Positions 1 to 10,900 of a stretch of DNA of 64,000 bases are shown piece after piece. Made by a program: the position numbers and the translations under genes. Origin of the DNA: Proteiniphilum saccharofermentans. Its GTDB lineage: Bacteria > Bacteroidota > Bacteroidia > Bacteroidales > Dysgonomonadaceae. The stretch spans positions 4,278,001 to 4,342,000 of the forward strand of contig NZ_LT605205.1 in NCBI RefSeq assembly GCF_900095135.1, in the 5' to 3' direction. Under the pieces are notes generated by a model. The model made no database searches, had not been told where the DNA came from, and saw only the letters and a list, made by a program, of their open reading frames with translations. Each line of letters begins with the position of its first letter. Position 1 is the stretch's first letter.

Positions 1-63
1 TCTCTTGCTTGACCTGCCTTCTAAACGAGCGGAATAAACCACTTATATTCTTTGATTAGATCT

Positions 64-1332
64 CTAAGGATAAAGGGTATTAATTATTGTCTCCAAATCG
101 ATATAGATTTTTTCTGTATTGCCCAATATTATGGGATTGTCCAACTTGTATAGATTCCAATCCTCCATAGTGGGATCTGACCCTTTAAAAATATGGGTAA
201 TAATGCGTCCGTCGGGTTTGATAGTACATTCACCATCATTATTGAAGTTGATTTCCTGCAATTTGGGCGTGCCATTCAAAGAGCCGTCTTCCGTCAACTG
301 ATTATCGTAATAGAAATAATAAGTCTCATTTTTCGGACCTTTAAACGTTGGATAAGCCGTGACCGCCACATACTCTCCCAAAACCGGCTCACCGGTGACC
401 CAATTAATGACAGACACGGGAGATATTGTCATCTCTTTTGGAGATAAGGTGAAGCAATAGCAATTATTGCTTCCGAGTGCTCCGGTTATACCCAAGTTCA
501 CCTTATGCTTATATTCGATCGGCAGTAGAAGATCATTACCAACGGTCACATACTCCACAATGATCTCTGTTGCAGCAGGTGTAGCTTCGGGAAGTATCAG
601 CATATATTCCAGTACGCCCGCGGCTCTTACACTATATGGCGTATAATCCGTTCCTCCTACCTTTACCTTAACCGTTACCTCATTGATATCCTCGCGTACA
701 ATGTCTTGGAATTTGAAATTAAGCATCGCCCGTTGATGGCTCAATTGGACAGATAGTTTCTTGCCAAACGATTCTGTGGCATTTCCCGGAAGCACCGATT
801 TCGCCCTGTGCAATATATCCTGAGCTATCAGTTGCTCTTCTGTAGATTGATCAGTTGCAACTGCGGCATCTTTTGTGCTTGGATACAACCACGCCTCCAC
901 ATGCGGCTTGAAATAGTTGGGGAAAAGGAGCTGCTTGTCTGGAGATGGTTTCCAAGTATTGTTCGTGTCATCATACACACCTGCGGTAAAGGAAGCAGCG
1001 TCATATGGTGTTCCATCAACACTTCCGGATGCGTTTCCATTATACAGGGAAAAGTCCAACTTCCAGTCTTCCCGAATATTATTACTGCCAAGGAAAAAAA
1101 AACTACTAGTAGGGTCTTCATTCGTATTCACGGCATAATCAATGCCAGCTACTGTTGCCCTGGTAGTAGCTGCGGTTCCTGATGAAAGGTCTACACCCCC
1201 CAATTGCAATGCGACACCATCGATCTCCACCATATCGCTGTTGACTTCAATATTGTCATTCTTGTCGCATCCCGCCACATTGAAGCCCAATATAAGGACA
1301 ACTGCGTATATATATAAAGTTTTATGTTTCAT
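64..1332 (-). CDS. Fimbrillin family (Mfa-like) lipoprotein
   Basis: This 422-residue protein is probably a surface fimbrial subunit or tip component. The N-terminus is a lipoprotein signal ending in VAGC (Cys22), followed by a polar linker and a TTRA motif with Arg58. In type V fimbriae, fimbrillins are lipidated, exported and cut after an Arg at about this place, so Arg58 is a candidate maturation site (inference). The middle (about 195-320) has the SHQRAMLNFKF-type strand and the short W-containing closing strand typical of Mfa-like domains. The last 100 residues, rich in Y, N and D, match nothing I recognise. It is the last gene I can see in the operon, 31 bp or more after its upstream neighbour. 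The start ATG at 1332 is directly before the signal peptide. Confidence 0.75.
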   Translation of the reverse strand: MKHKTLYIYAVVLILGFNVAGCDKNDNIEVNSDMVEIDGVALQLGGVDLSSGTAATTRATVAGIDYAVNTNEDPTSSFFFLGSNNIREDWKLDFSLYNGNASGSVDGTPYDAASFTAGVYDDTNNTWKPSPDKQLLFPNYFKPHVEAWLYPSTKDAAVATDQSTEEQLIAQDILHRAKSVLPGNATESFGKKLSVQLSHQRAMLNFKFQDIVREDINEVTVKVKVGGTDYTPYSVRAAGVLEYMLILPEATPAATEIIVEYVTVGNDLLLPIEYKHKVNLGITGALGSNNCYCFTLSPKEMTISPVSVINWVTGEPVLGEYVAVTAYPTFKGPKNETYYFYYDNQLTEDGSLNGTPKLQEINFNNDGECTIKPDGRIITHIFKGSDPTMEDWNLYKLDNPIILGNTEKIYIDLETIINTLYP

Positions 1333-1363
1333 TTTTATTCCTGTTTATAAGATTATCCCGTTA

Positions 1364-2563
1364 TCAGTTAAACACATTCGTCCCATCAGAATAAGTGACC
1401 TTATCAGCATTGGAAAATTGATTCTTGTAATTGTTCAACGTAGAAATATTCAGATAACGATCTCCCTCTGCCTTTATCCTGTCGGATACTTCTATATCAT
1501 TCACGATGTCGAATGTACGAGTACTCCAATCCGATTGCAACTCCCCATTCAGGTCTCCGGTCAGCAACCATGATACGGTTACCAATTGTGCGATAGTACT
1601 TATCTCATAGCGCTCTGTTTCTTCATTCAATACCGGAAGCTGGAAGGGCACACCCACGTGATCCCCATCGGGTTGAGGGAATCCGGCTATAGAGATAGTT
1701 GCCATCAAATCATAACCTTCGGGAGTAAGGGTGACCAAGTAATCGTGATTTTTTTGTAACTCAATATGCGTGCTATTAGGGATATACATAATCCCTTCGT
1801 AGTCATTATCGGTAGTTCCTTCAGCACCCACTTTCACCAATCCAATTTCCATTCTCTTTCCGTCATTTATGCCTGGGCCAAAGACAACTCCGGCCGGCAC
1901 AATCACTTCGGCATTGAGGGTTCCCGTCCCTTCACAGTACGCCCAAAAACCGACTTGCCGCTCTCCTTGTCCATCATCAAGATCAACATTTTCAAGCTCA
2001 AAAAGGAGTGATTTGATGATTAATCCACTGGCATTTTGCCCTGCAAGTCGGAAAGTGATCTTACTTTGTTCATGTTGGAAAACCAATGGAACGGGATCTG
2101 CCGTAGGCATGATATTGGCCTCGGTGACATGGGCAGTAAGGCGGTTGGCAAGTTTGAACTGATCCAAGTCGCGTTGATCGGTAATAACCGCGCCCCTGTT
2201 CTCAAACGACGGCCAAAAGGCTTTCAACTCAGAAATAAAAGTCTGGTCTGCAGGAAAAAAGAAACCCTGACCTTGAGCCTTTTCGGCAAAAGTACCGTTG
2301 TTATAAGTATAGGGGTACGAAACAAAATCGCTTCCCGTCCTGCTTGTCTTGACCTGGACAGTGATATCGTTCCCGTTCTCGAAAAACGGTATATTTCCTG
2401 CGGCGCGAACTTCCACTTTGTTCCTATCTGCCACGGAAGGAAGCAATGTTAATTGTTGTCCTTCCCCCACAGGAAGAGGATCGTTGACATCGTTTTGGCA
2501 CGAACCCAAAGAGACCACCCCTCCAAAGATCAACAGCGAATATATCAATGATTTTATCTTCAT
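1364..2563 (-). CDS. Fimbrillin family (Mfa-like) lipoprotein
   Basis: This is a 399-residue fimbrillin-like lipoprotein. The ATG at 2563 is preferred to an in-frame TTG six bases upstream because it places MKIK directly before the hydrophobic stretch. The lipobox is SLGSC (Cys22), followed by VRAAG with Arg53 as a possible processing site. The stretch about 140-280 holds FQHEQSKITFRL, the usual Mfa-like core strand, and a closing segment ending in a putative donor strand. The C-terminal ~90 residues resemble the short tail seen in GLUG-carrying family members (an STIAQL sequence then SDWS), but no GLUG repeat follows. It sits 13 bp after the GLUG-bearing fimbrillin gene and belongs to the same minus-strand operon. 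Its exact place in the fimbria is unknown. Confidence 0.75.
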   Translation of the reverse strand: MKIKSLIYSLLIFGGVVSLGSCQNDVNDPLPVGEGQQLTLLPSVADRNKVEVRAAGNIPFFENGNDITVQVKTSRTGSDFVSYPYTYNNGTFAEKAQGQGFFFPADQTFISELKAFWPSFENRGAVITDQRDLDQFKLANRLTAHVTEANIMPTADPVPLVFQHEQSKITFRLAGQNASGLIIKSLLFELENVDLDDGQGERQVGFWAYCEGTGTLNAEVIVPAGVVFGPGINDGKRMEIGLVKVGAEGTTDNDYEGIMYIPNSTHIELQKNHDYLVTLTPEGYDLMATISIAGFPQPDGDHVGVPFQLPVLNEETERYEISTIAQLVTVSWLLTGDLNGELQSDWSTRTFDIVNDIEVSDRIKAEGDRYLNISTLNNYKNQFSNADKVTYSDGTNVFN

Positions 2564-2576
2564 AATCAAATTCTTA

Positions 2577-4574
2577 TTATTGTAAACGAGACTCCCACAC
2601 TAAAGTAGGATAGTTGGAAGGAGTACTTCCCATATTTCCCCAATAGTTATCCAAAGTGCTATTTGCTTTCGGCCACTCGTCACTGGTACCCCAGGAAGGC
2701 CATTCGGAAGGGCCGAATTCTTTTACCCCATCCACCGTATTACCTTTCAAGGTTTTCGTAAAGCTATCGGTAACACCTGTTCCTGCCGGTACAGGATCTA
2801 CTACATTGGTGAATCCTTGTGCCACCTCCACGGGATCAGTGTCGGGTGGAGTTGGTTGCATATACCCTTCAGCCGAAGAGGTTGTGTAACTACGCGATAT
2901 GGAACCTCCATTGACCAGGCCGGCAAAGGCTCCAACCCATACCTTCTCGTAAGTGTTGGGGTCCACATCTTTATTCACCTCAATACTGCCCTCAGACACA
3001 TAAGAATCTTTTATCTCTCCCTTATAACTCTGGTCATCACCAACAATTCCTGCGAGGCCACCCACAATCACGTTCTCTCCCGTGACTTTAATCGTGGGTT
3101 GTGAAACCTTACAGCCCTGCACGCTACTGGTTCCTTGTCCGGTGTCTTCTTTCAAGAGTTCGGACAATAGAGCTTGGATCACCGACTCGGGGAGCCCGGG
3201 GGGAAGACTTTCTCTTAAATTATTTTCAATAGCTTGTATTCGGGCTGCCTCCTCTTCTGGAGTCAAAGCCCTGTTCAGCTGCCCTACCAGTCCCCCTATG
3301 TTAAGAGTCTGATTGGGATCAGTATTCTCTACCTCAATCTCCGGACTCTCCAAATGCAGGTTCTTGATGACGCTGCTGCCGGTAACACTTCCAAACAAGC
3401 CAACATTCCCGTCAACCGGCACTTGGGTTATTTTCATATTTTTTACCGCATGGCCTCCACCATCGTAGGTACCGGAAAAATTTACCGGGGTCCAGTCGCC
3501 TTTATCTGTCAAATCTATATCACACACTTGGTATCCCCCACTCCCACCGGCCAAAGTGGATGCATCATATATCAGGTTATCGGAAGTGGGAATAAACATC
3601 TCACCGGTTGTTAAATTGTATCCGTAACGATATACGTTACCCTCCCGTATCTCCAAGTCCTCAGGGAAAAACAAAGTCAACTTATCACTTTGAAGCAATA
3701 CATCCCCTTTTTTGAAGGTATTGTCGTAGTGGTTAGGATTGTCGCCATGATGGGGATTATCGGTTCCCTTTTGCTCATTATTTTTCCATATATAGGAGGT
3801 AAATCGTTGCACATGCATTCCACTGGAGGTGGGACTCGGCGCAGAGCCGTAGGGTTGCTCAATGATATCCACCCAATTCTCCCTCTTATCCTCACCGCTG
3901 CCGGCATCCTGTGGATCTATAGACGGCACTATCTTCACTACTCCATCTGTCTTTGTCGTAGCATCAGGAAATAGGTCCGGATCGTCAGACACCAATACCA
4001 CCTGTATTTTCACTGTTTGCTGAGGCACCAAATGCAATCTTACAAGATAAGCATTGGTAGGATTCACATTAGTTTGTGCCCGGTATGGGATATAATACTG
4101 GTAAGAATAATCGTTCTCGGTGATGGGATATCTTTTCTCATCATCTTTCGAAGTGAATGTATAATCGTCAGCCGCACTATTATAAGGATAAAAAGCCACA
4201 ATAGTCATCCGGTCGTAAATATAAATATCACTCCCATCTACCGGCACGATTTTACCGTCCTTCACTTCACACTCCAAGTTACGCACATAGGGTTTCGTAA
4301 GAATATCAGCTTTATAATCATCTTCATAATAGATATACAATCCGATATTCTTTTTGTCGTCACCATTTGTGGGATGCGTTCCCTCGCTGATACTTCCGGC
4401 TCCCCCTAATTCGGCAAGACGGGTTCCGGGCGTTACGATATCTCCCACGTATAGGTTTAGCAAGGTCCCCTCGGCAGCAGGTTCGGAATTGTTTACCACC
4501 TCATCCGAACAGCCATACAGGATCACCGACAAAAGGGCCACACACACATACGTGATATATTTCATAGTCTTCAT
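2577..4574 (-). CDS. Fimbrillin-like lipoprotein with GLUG-type repeats
   Basis: This 665-residue lipoprotein has its lipobox at ILYGC (Cys22) and a TRL motif at Arg52, in the same place as the processing-site Arg of its neighbours. Residues ~50-345 form the fimbrillin-like part, with FYPYNS and VRLHLVPQQTVKIQVVLV strands. From ~355 the protein changes to a repeat domain: GLFGSVTG, GGLVGQL, GGLAGIVG and GAFAGLV recur at intervals of about 40-75 residues, each near an SYV/SYT-type strand. These resemble GLUG motifs, which form beta-solenoid repeats in secreted bacterial adhesins and proteases. A proline- and acid-rich insert lies near 435-480. An adhesive tip or surface-decoration role is plausible but is an inference. 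The gap to the next upstream gene is 18 bp. Confidence 0.75.
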   Translation of the reverse strand: MKTMKYITYVCVALLSVILYGCSDEVVNNSEPAAEGTLLNLYVGDIVTPGTRLAELGGAGSISEGTHPTNGDDKKNIGLYIYYEDDYKADILTKPYVRNLECEVKDGKIVPVDGSDIYIYDRMTIVAFYPYNSAADDYTFTSKDDEKRYPITENDYSYQYYIPYRAQTNVNPTNAYLVRLHLVPQQTVKIQVVLVSDDPDLFPDATTKTDGVVKIVPSIDPQDAGSGEDKRENWVDIIEQPYGSAPSPTSSGMHVQRFTSYIWKNNEQKGTDNPHHGDNPNHYDNTFKKGDVLLQSDKLTLFFPEDLEIREGNVYRYGYNLTTGEMFIPTSDNLIYDASTLAGGSGGYQVCDIDLTDKGDWTPVNFSGTYDGGGHAVKNMKITQVPVDGNVGLFGSVTGSSVIKNLHLESPEIEVENTDPNQTLNIGGLVGQLNRALTPEEEAARIQAIENNLRESLPPGLPESVIQALLSELLKEDTGQGTSSVQGCKVSQPTIKVTGENVIVGGLAGIVGDDQSYKGEIKDSYVSEGSIEVNKDVDPNTYEKVWVGAFAGLVNGGSISRSYTTSSAEGYMQPTPPDTDPVEVAQGFTNVVDPVPAGTGVTDSFTKTLKGNTVDGVKEFGPSEWPSWGTSDEWPKANSTLDNYWGNMGSTPSNYPTLVWESRLQ

Positions 4575-4592
4575 ATCTCTTTCGTTATTAAA

Positions 4593-6767
4593 TTAAGGAT
4601 TCGGTACTGCTATTGGCCAAGAGAACCTATTCTCATCCAGTTCGTACTTCCAAGCAGAAGAACCCAATGCGCTATTTAATTTATCAATCGTATTGTTACT
4701 ACGAATTACCGAAGAAGCCAAATCGGCACTTTCTCCATCTACTGCATATTCAGGGTTATTGCCTACGGCCAATTCCGCACTGACAGCCTGGTCTTTTCTG
4801 GCTGTACCGGTCAACCAAAATCCGGTGACGACAACAGGCTGGGAAGTACCGGCTACCGAAGTGCCGATGATTCCACCCAAGACATTGGCACTCTTATCGA
4901 GCATTCCCGTATTGAGACAGGCGGTAACAGCGCCTCCACTGGAATTCTTATTTTCACCGACAATACCTCCTACGGCTCCAGAAGAATCACCGAATACGTT
5001 TCCGCTATTCACCGAAGCGATGATTGTACCGCCAGCCTCATTTGTCCCCGCAATACCACCGGCAACCATTTGTCCTGAGGCAGCCTGCACGTTGGCCTGG
5101 TTGGCTACCGCCTCTATCGTACCGGAGTTGGATTGACAGATCGCCCCGATAGCTCCGGAGCCGTTTCCTGTTATCTCTCCCGACGCGATACGGAAATGTT
5201 TCAAGATTCCCTTATTTTCGGTGAAAAGGCCGTTACCAGTGATGTACAGGTTTAAAATATCGAATCCTTTACCGTCCAACACTGAATTTTCGGGAAATGC
5301 CTGAGGAACGATCTCCACTGAAACACCATTCATATCAAGGTCTCTCATCACTTCATATTTCGCACCGTCAGGTTTAGCGGCATCGTTGAGCATCAGTGCA
5401 AATTGCAAGGGAGTGGAAATTTCCAATATATCACCCCTTTTCTTCATTCCATATCTGCCCAGATTGTCCACCGCAAGCTCTGTATCACCGGAAGGAGTGA
5501 TCGTGACATCTTTTGCCAATAGTCCGTCTTTAGTATATAAATCGGCCGTGAGTTTGCCCCCTAACGTTGAGAGGTTTGGGGGTAATGAAACAAAATCTAC
5601 ATTGTAACCAGATCCATCCAACTCTGCCTTACCGATATATTGATATACCTTTCCATCCGTATGTTCGTACTTCAGTAACATCTTGGAGATATCACCACTA
5701 TCATAGTCATCAGTGGAGAGTGAGATAATTTTCGGTTCGTAACCCCATTCGGTATCACCCGGTTTAACATCCCAAGGTTTCACGGTCACTTCTATCGAAG
5801 TAATCTTCAACCGATTGATTTTAAACACCAAGTCATAAGCAAGACCCGGTTTAAGAATAAAATCGGTTTCGACTCCCGTACTCCCTAATTTAGCTTTTGA
5901 GAATTTCAATGCCACCAAGTCTTCTGTTGTGGCCACATAGTCATCAATTTTCAGATAGGAAAATATCTGCCCTGGATATGTGGTCAAGTTCATGCCGTTT
6001 GGCACCAGATAGTGAGTGGTAGGGGTTGTCGTGATATTTGAAAAACTATAGTCCCCATTTGGACTATTTGTTGCATAACCCTCACTATTTCCACCGGTAA
6101 ATATGTTGTAAGTGCCTTTATTAGCAATAGGTGCCGTATTTCCGGAACGGTAGAAATTCATTGTCACGCTCTGCGGTTTCGTTTCTTCCACATCACCTGC
6201 CACCTCTATCCTCACATCCACCCGGGTCATCAGGTGCTTGTAGGTGATGTACTCGACCGGATCATCCGACTTGCCGGATTTCAGTGTAGTCCCATCGGCT
6301 TCGGTCCCTACGCCCAACAGATAGTCATTATTGATACCTGTACCGGAAGTCAGGGTGATATTTCCATTTTCACTTATCGTCGATCCTGTATAAGAAAACA
6401 AATTAATCGCTTTCTTACCGAGAGGATAATAGACAGTACCATCCAGCTTATTCCGGCCTTGGTCTGTTGTATTTTTCGCACCAATAAAGATTTCCTGGTT
6501 TAGCAAGTAGTTTGATACCGGCGCGTCGACTGTCCTTGCGGACAGGTAAAACTTCACCCCGGAATAGGCTTCCAATGGATACCCTGTAGTGATCAACTCC
6601 CCATCACCTGGGTCATCAGCATCACCCAACGACCTCAGCATTCCATTCAGTTGTACCGGCACATCTCCTTCCACAGGCGGGTTTTCCACCGGAAGGTCGG
6701 AAGTACAACCAACGATGGTTCCACCAATGAGGAGTGCCGTCATATATTTATAGAATTGTTTCAACAT
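4593..6767 (-). CDS. Fimbrillin-like lipoprotein with GLUG-type repeats
   Basis: This 724-residue lipoprotein (lipobox TIVGC, Cys21) is the longest of the operon's smaller subunits. Residues ~30-335 are a fimbrillin-like module, with VEYITYKHLMTRVDVRIEV as the core strand and VTVKPWDVKPGD as the closing strand. A linker of ~130 residues leads to a GLUG-type solenoid at about 530-660, with successive GAIGAI, GGIAGT, GGIVGE and GGIIGT units separated by ~30 residues, each carrying an A(N/S)-x-G-N/M strand. Arg45 (MLRSLG) is the only Arg near the usual processing position, and it is not a TRA site as in its relatives. It shares the fimbrillin-plus-GLUG plan with the next gene downstream, so the pair may be a duplication with divergence. 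Confidence 0.75.
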   Translation of the reverse strand: MLKQFYKYMTALLIGGTIVGCTSDLPVENPPVEGDVPVQLNGMLRSLGDADDPGDGELITTGYPLEAYSGVKFYLSARTVDAPVSNYLLNQEIFIGAKNTTDQGRNKLDGTVYYPLGKKAINLFSYTGSTISENGNITLTSGTGINNDYLLGVGTEADGTTLKSGKSDDPVEYITYKHLMTRVDVRIEVAGDVEETKPQSVTMNFYRSGNTAPIANKGTYNIFTGGNSEGYATNSPNGDYSFSNITTTPTTHYLVPNGMNLTTYPGQIFSYLKIDDYVATTEDLVALKFSKAKLGSTGVETDFILKPGLAYDLVFKINRLKITSIEVTVKPWDVKPGDTEWGYEPKIISLSTDDYDSGDISKMLLKYEHTDGKVYQYIGKAELDGSGYNVDFVSLPPNLSTLGGKLTADLYTKDGLLAKDVTITPSGDTELAVDNLGRYGMKKRGDILEISTPLQFALMLNDAAKPDGAKYEVMRDLDMNGVSVEIVPQAFPENSVLDGKGFDILNLYITGNGLFTENKGILKHFRIASGEITGNGSGAIGAICQSNSGTIEAVANQANVQAASGQMVAGGIAGTNEAGGTIIASVNSGNVFGDSSGAVGGIVGENKNSSGGAVTACLNTGMLDKSANVLGGIIGTSVAGTSQPVVVTGFWLTGTARKDQAVSAELAVGNNPEYAVDGESADLASSVIRSNNTIDKLNSALGSSAWKYELDENRFSWPIAVPNP

Positions 6768-6784
6768 ATTCTTTATCCTTTATA

Positions 6785-7903
6785 TCATTCAATCGTAACG
6801 GTACTTTCACCTTTATAATCCCATTCCACCAACTGTCCTTCAAGAATGACATCTGTATCGGGATCCGGAATAGGCACATATTTCACCTTAATGGTCAGCA
6901 ACGTGGTTTTACCCATTTCGAGTTTGGCGCCTACCCCACTGGAGACCTCAAACTCTGTGATTTTAGCCTCTCTCAAGACTTCATTGACAACAGTGTTGGT
7001 AGTTGGGTGTAGTTCCTGAATCTTGATCGACACATAACTCTTTTCCTCCGTACCCGGCAGCAAGAAACAGTTTGTATAAGTGGGAAGTGTCGCCGTCAGT
7101 GTTATTAACGAACTGATGTGAGTACGCACTATCTCTTTAGGACCTGTCGCATCCAGGTTCGTCCATGCTTTGGGAGATGTTGTCTGAAGTAAATCGAACT
7201 CCCCGTTTTTCACCTCCGTCGATACTCTCAGCTCCGCAATCCTCAATCGGTTCGGATTAGGGAAATTCGCTGCCGGAATTTCTACCCCATCTTTATCCAC
7301 CAATTTCACCTGTATATCGAGCTTTGCCATGGCGTGTTGAAATTCCCCTAAGCCGATGGCTTTATCTGTTGCCGCCTTTGCTGTTTCTTTGTTATACGGG
7401 CCAACCGGCTCGGTATAAAGAAAATCGGGAAAAGAATTTCCATTGGCTGTGACCTTTAATGTGTTGGTCCCGCTCACTCGTTCTACCCTGCTATCACCGT
7501 TAGTCCCATGGTACGGACTGTAAGCCACGAAAGCCAGGTATTCGGCGGGATTGAACGGCCAATATTGGGCAGGAGAAAAAGCGACCTCTTTCTCTCCGTT
7601 CAATGTTGTATTTGTACCGCTTGCCTTTACATGATCGAGATAGTAATCGAACCAATCGACGGATGTAAGAGGGGTTGTTTCATCCGTATTTGCGGCGACC
7701 ACCCCAATGGTTCTTCCATCGATCGTCTCCGCCCTTGTCTGCACATCTACCGATACCGGAAGGGAAGACGCGGAGAGGGTGATTGGCACCTTCTCCGTCT
7801 CCGTGCCGGGGATATCGATGGCTTCTTTGTCGCAACTCGCAAAAATGAGCAGCGAACAAAGTGCCGCCATATATGTATAATATTTCCTTTTCATCTCTAA
7901 CAT
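6785..7903 (-). CDS. Fimbrillin family (Mfa-like) lipoprotein
   Basis: This single-module fimbrillin of 372 residues is close to the usual length for a fimbrial subunit. The lipobox is IFASC; Cys24 if the ATG at 7903 is used, Cys21 if the in-frame ATG at 7894 is used, and the latter gives a more typical MKRK start. A QTRAET motif (Arg57) matches the expected Arg-type maturation site. Characteristic pieces are YWPFNPAEYLAFVAYSPY, FQHAMAKLDIQVKLV and a closing LVEWDYKGE strand at the extreme C-terminus. That C-terminal W-containing strand could act as the donor strand in polymerisation, as known for type V pilins. It lies 17 bp before the GLUG-bearing subunit and 13 bp after the large repeat protein. 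Confidence 0.8.
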   Translation of the reverse strand: MLEMKRKYYTYMAALCSLLIFASCDKEAIDIPGTETEKVPITLSASSLPVSVDVQTRAETIDGRTIGVVAANTDETTPLTSVDWFDYYLDHVKASGTNTTLNGEKEVAFSPAQYWPFNPAEYLAFVAYSPYHGTNGDSRVERVSGTNTLKVTANGNSFPDFLYTEPVGPYNKETAKAATDKAIGLGEFQHAMAKLDIQVKLVDKDGVEIPAANFPNPNRLRIAELRVSTEVKNGEFDLLQTTSPKAWTNLDATGPKEIVRTHISSLITLTATLPTYTNCFLLPGTEEKSYVSIKIQELHPTTNTVVNEVLREAKITEFEVSSGVGAKLEMGKTTLLTIKVKYVPIPDPDTDVILEGQLVEWDYKGESTVTIE

Positions 7904-7916
7904 CTTTAGAAATTAC

Positions 7917-10900
7917 TTAATCAATTGTGATATCACCTTTGGTACCGAGCTCCCATTCCGCGATTGTCGCAGAGAGTTTCAATGCCGTCTTGGCAAGGGT
8001 GATATCCAACACATGGTTTTTACCTGGTTCAAAAGTGAAGACTCCTTCGTATTGGGCTTCATAGACAACACCTCCAAGCGTGATTTTCACTAACATGACT
8101 TTATTCCCGGTAGAGCCCTTCGTTTGAGGCAAGATCAACGCCTGGTAACTCAATTCGGCACCGCTATTAGGTGTAGTCAATTGAGTAGGTTCAAATGTCT
8201 GGTTATCGGATAGATTTGAAACAGTACCGTTGGATATATCCACTGTCCCCTTCTGCATGAATTCCACAAGCTCTACCACCGGACTTCCACCGCTTATCTC
8301 ATTGGGAGCAAATCCTTCGCCAGGGATAATATTCACGGTCACCTTACTCAATATGTGATCGAAAGTGAGATCCACATTGGCATCCTTGTCTTCGATCTCT
8401 CCATCGGACGCGACCAGAATATCATTGGTGCGGTCGGAAGGATCGGTCTTGCCGTTCAAATCCACATCGAAGGTCTTTTCTCCGGATGCAATCCCGGTAC
8501 GCGTTCCATCGGGATAAACCGCCACGATCTTGTCGCCGGTTGCAAAGTCGTCCCTGTACCATGGGGTTCCGTCTTCCGCCACCAACTTTTTCTTTCCTTC
8601 AACTTCCTGCACTACATATACTTTCGATTCGATTACATCTCCATTATTATCCAAACGGTGGAAAGTAATCTTGTCTCCAACTTCAAATCCTTCCACACTT
8701 GTGGGGCTCTCATTGAATGAGTAGGTAAGCTCCACAGGTGTCTGGTCGATCCAGTCGGTCACCTTCACACTTACCAGTACTTCCGATCCCTTTATGGTGA
8801 TGAACAGATGGGTGATCTCACCGGCATTGTATTCCACATCGTGATTATATGTCACATCATAAACCCGAGTGCCTATCTTCACACGGGCCACGATTTCTCC
8901 CGCCGGGATGGTCTGTGCCTGCAAATAGGAACGTGTGGAAATTTCATTGTTGTTGGGGTTATCGAGACGAATATCACCGGTATTGGCGCCCTGCACATAC
9001 ACACCCTTGTTCAAACTTCCTCCGATCGTATAACCGGGCAAAGTAATTTCAGCTGTTTTAAGCTGGTCCGCGGTATAGGTGTCGGAAGTGCGCAAAGTTA
9101 CGTTCACCTGTGATACGGCATGACTCATTTCAAAATGGACGGCCGTATTGCCTTTTCCACCTTTATTCTCTATCGGCGTGGCGACGATATAGTCTTTCGA
9201 TTGGTTATAACCCTCTGTACCATTTATCGCGGCGTTTTCAATTGAAGCGTATATATTTCCCGTACTGGGCAGAACCTCCCAGAACAAAGGATTGGAGGCA
9301 ACTGAATAACTCCAACTATCGCTCGTCGCATTGTAGGTGAAATAACCAGGTACTTCAACCCGTTCAGCTCCTACGGTCTCTTCGGTAAAAAGTCTCAATT
9401 GACTGCCATCAGGGATATTTTCATTGGTTCCTAAAGTAGGGGTACCAATCCGTACTTCCGCTTCATGATCGTCGCCATCTACCCAATCAACCAATTTGGT
9501 GGTGAGCAACACCCCCGACTTTTGAATATTCAACCGTATTTCATGGTGCTGTCCCGCTTCATACGTAAACGCTGAGGCGTCTTTCACTTCATACACGTGA
9601 CCGTTGATTTCCACTTTTACCAACACGTCGTTCGCGGCGATAGTCTGTGCGGGGAAAATGGCTACCCGCTCGGTAGCTCCCGGCGCTTCGGGGGTAATGT
9701 CTCCCTTGCCGGTCCCAACGGTATATGCTCCAGTAGTTTCATTCAAAGACCCGGTATTGAGATAATCGGGCAAAGTCACGGTAGCTCCTTGCAGGTCCGC
9801 AGCCGTGTAAATGCCGTCAGAAGATGAGAGTTTCACCGTGACTTTTGTTCCGGCATGCTTCATCTCGAGATGTACTCCTTTATATAAATCCACACCCGTG
9901 GTTTCACCCACCAGGTAATCGTCCATCTGGGTGGTATTCAGCTTCTCGGCATACACCGAAGTGGCTCTGAAATCGACCGGTCCGGTGAAGTTTTCCCAAT
10001 AAACGGGATTCTCGATGGTCCATTTGGATCCTTTGAAGATAAATGAACCACCCTTAGTATAACTATAGTCAGCATCTCCGTTATCTTTGGCATACAGCCT
10101 CAGCACGTCGTCTTCCTTGAATCCTTCGCTCTCACCTTGGGCGGTCACAACATGAACGACATCGTAATTCCTAACAGGCCCGTCCGTCCAGTCTTCAATG
10201 CTGGCGGTGATCAACGCCGGCGTGGTCTTGAGGGTGAGGTTGAAGGTGTATTTGGTTCCGCCTTTCAATTCGAGGCCGGCATCCATTTTTGCGGTATAAA
10301 CTCCACCATTGTCGGTAGTTACTTCAAATGTAACACCCTCGCCGGCTTCCCGGGGCAAGAGGATGGCTTGTCCTGTGTTGTTCGACAATGGGATGTTGAT
10401 GGCATTCACACTTGCGGCATCGGGTGTCAACACATCGGTCAACAGGTTATAACTACCTGTGGTCTTCATCCCTTTAATTGCCAACTGACTGCCACCTAAA
10501 TCAATAGGGCTTCCGGCTTCTGTGAGCAGATTGACCGTCACAAGGGTCAGGCGGTGATGGAACACCAAATGGGCTTCTTTATTATCCTTGCTATTGGCTG
10601 TGGAGCCATCCTTGTTCTCATGGACGGCTGTCATCAAATCCAAAGCGGCAATATCGCCTTGTCCCGATACATTCACCGGATAATTGGGATAATCAGTGAG
10701 TCCTGTATAGGGATAATAGGCTTTGAAGGTCACCTCACTGCCATTGATGGGATAATACATCTTCTGTCCCTCCGACTCGGGATTGAAAGCCACATCACCC
10801 GATCCGGCGGCGACAGCTTTATACTGGTTATTGGTATAGATAGGTGTCGCGGGGGTTGACGTGCTTAACATCGTGACGCCAATCAGGTCGTCGGCTGCCC

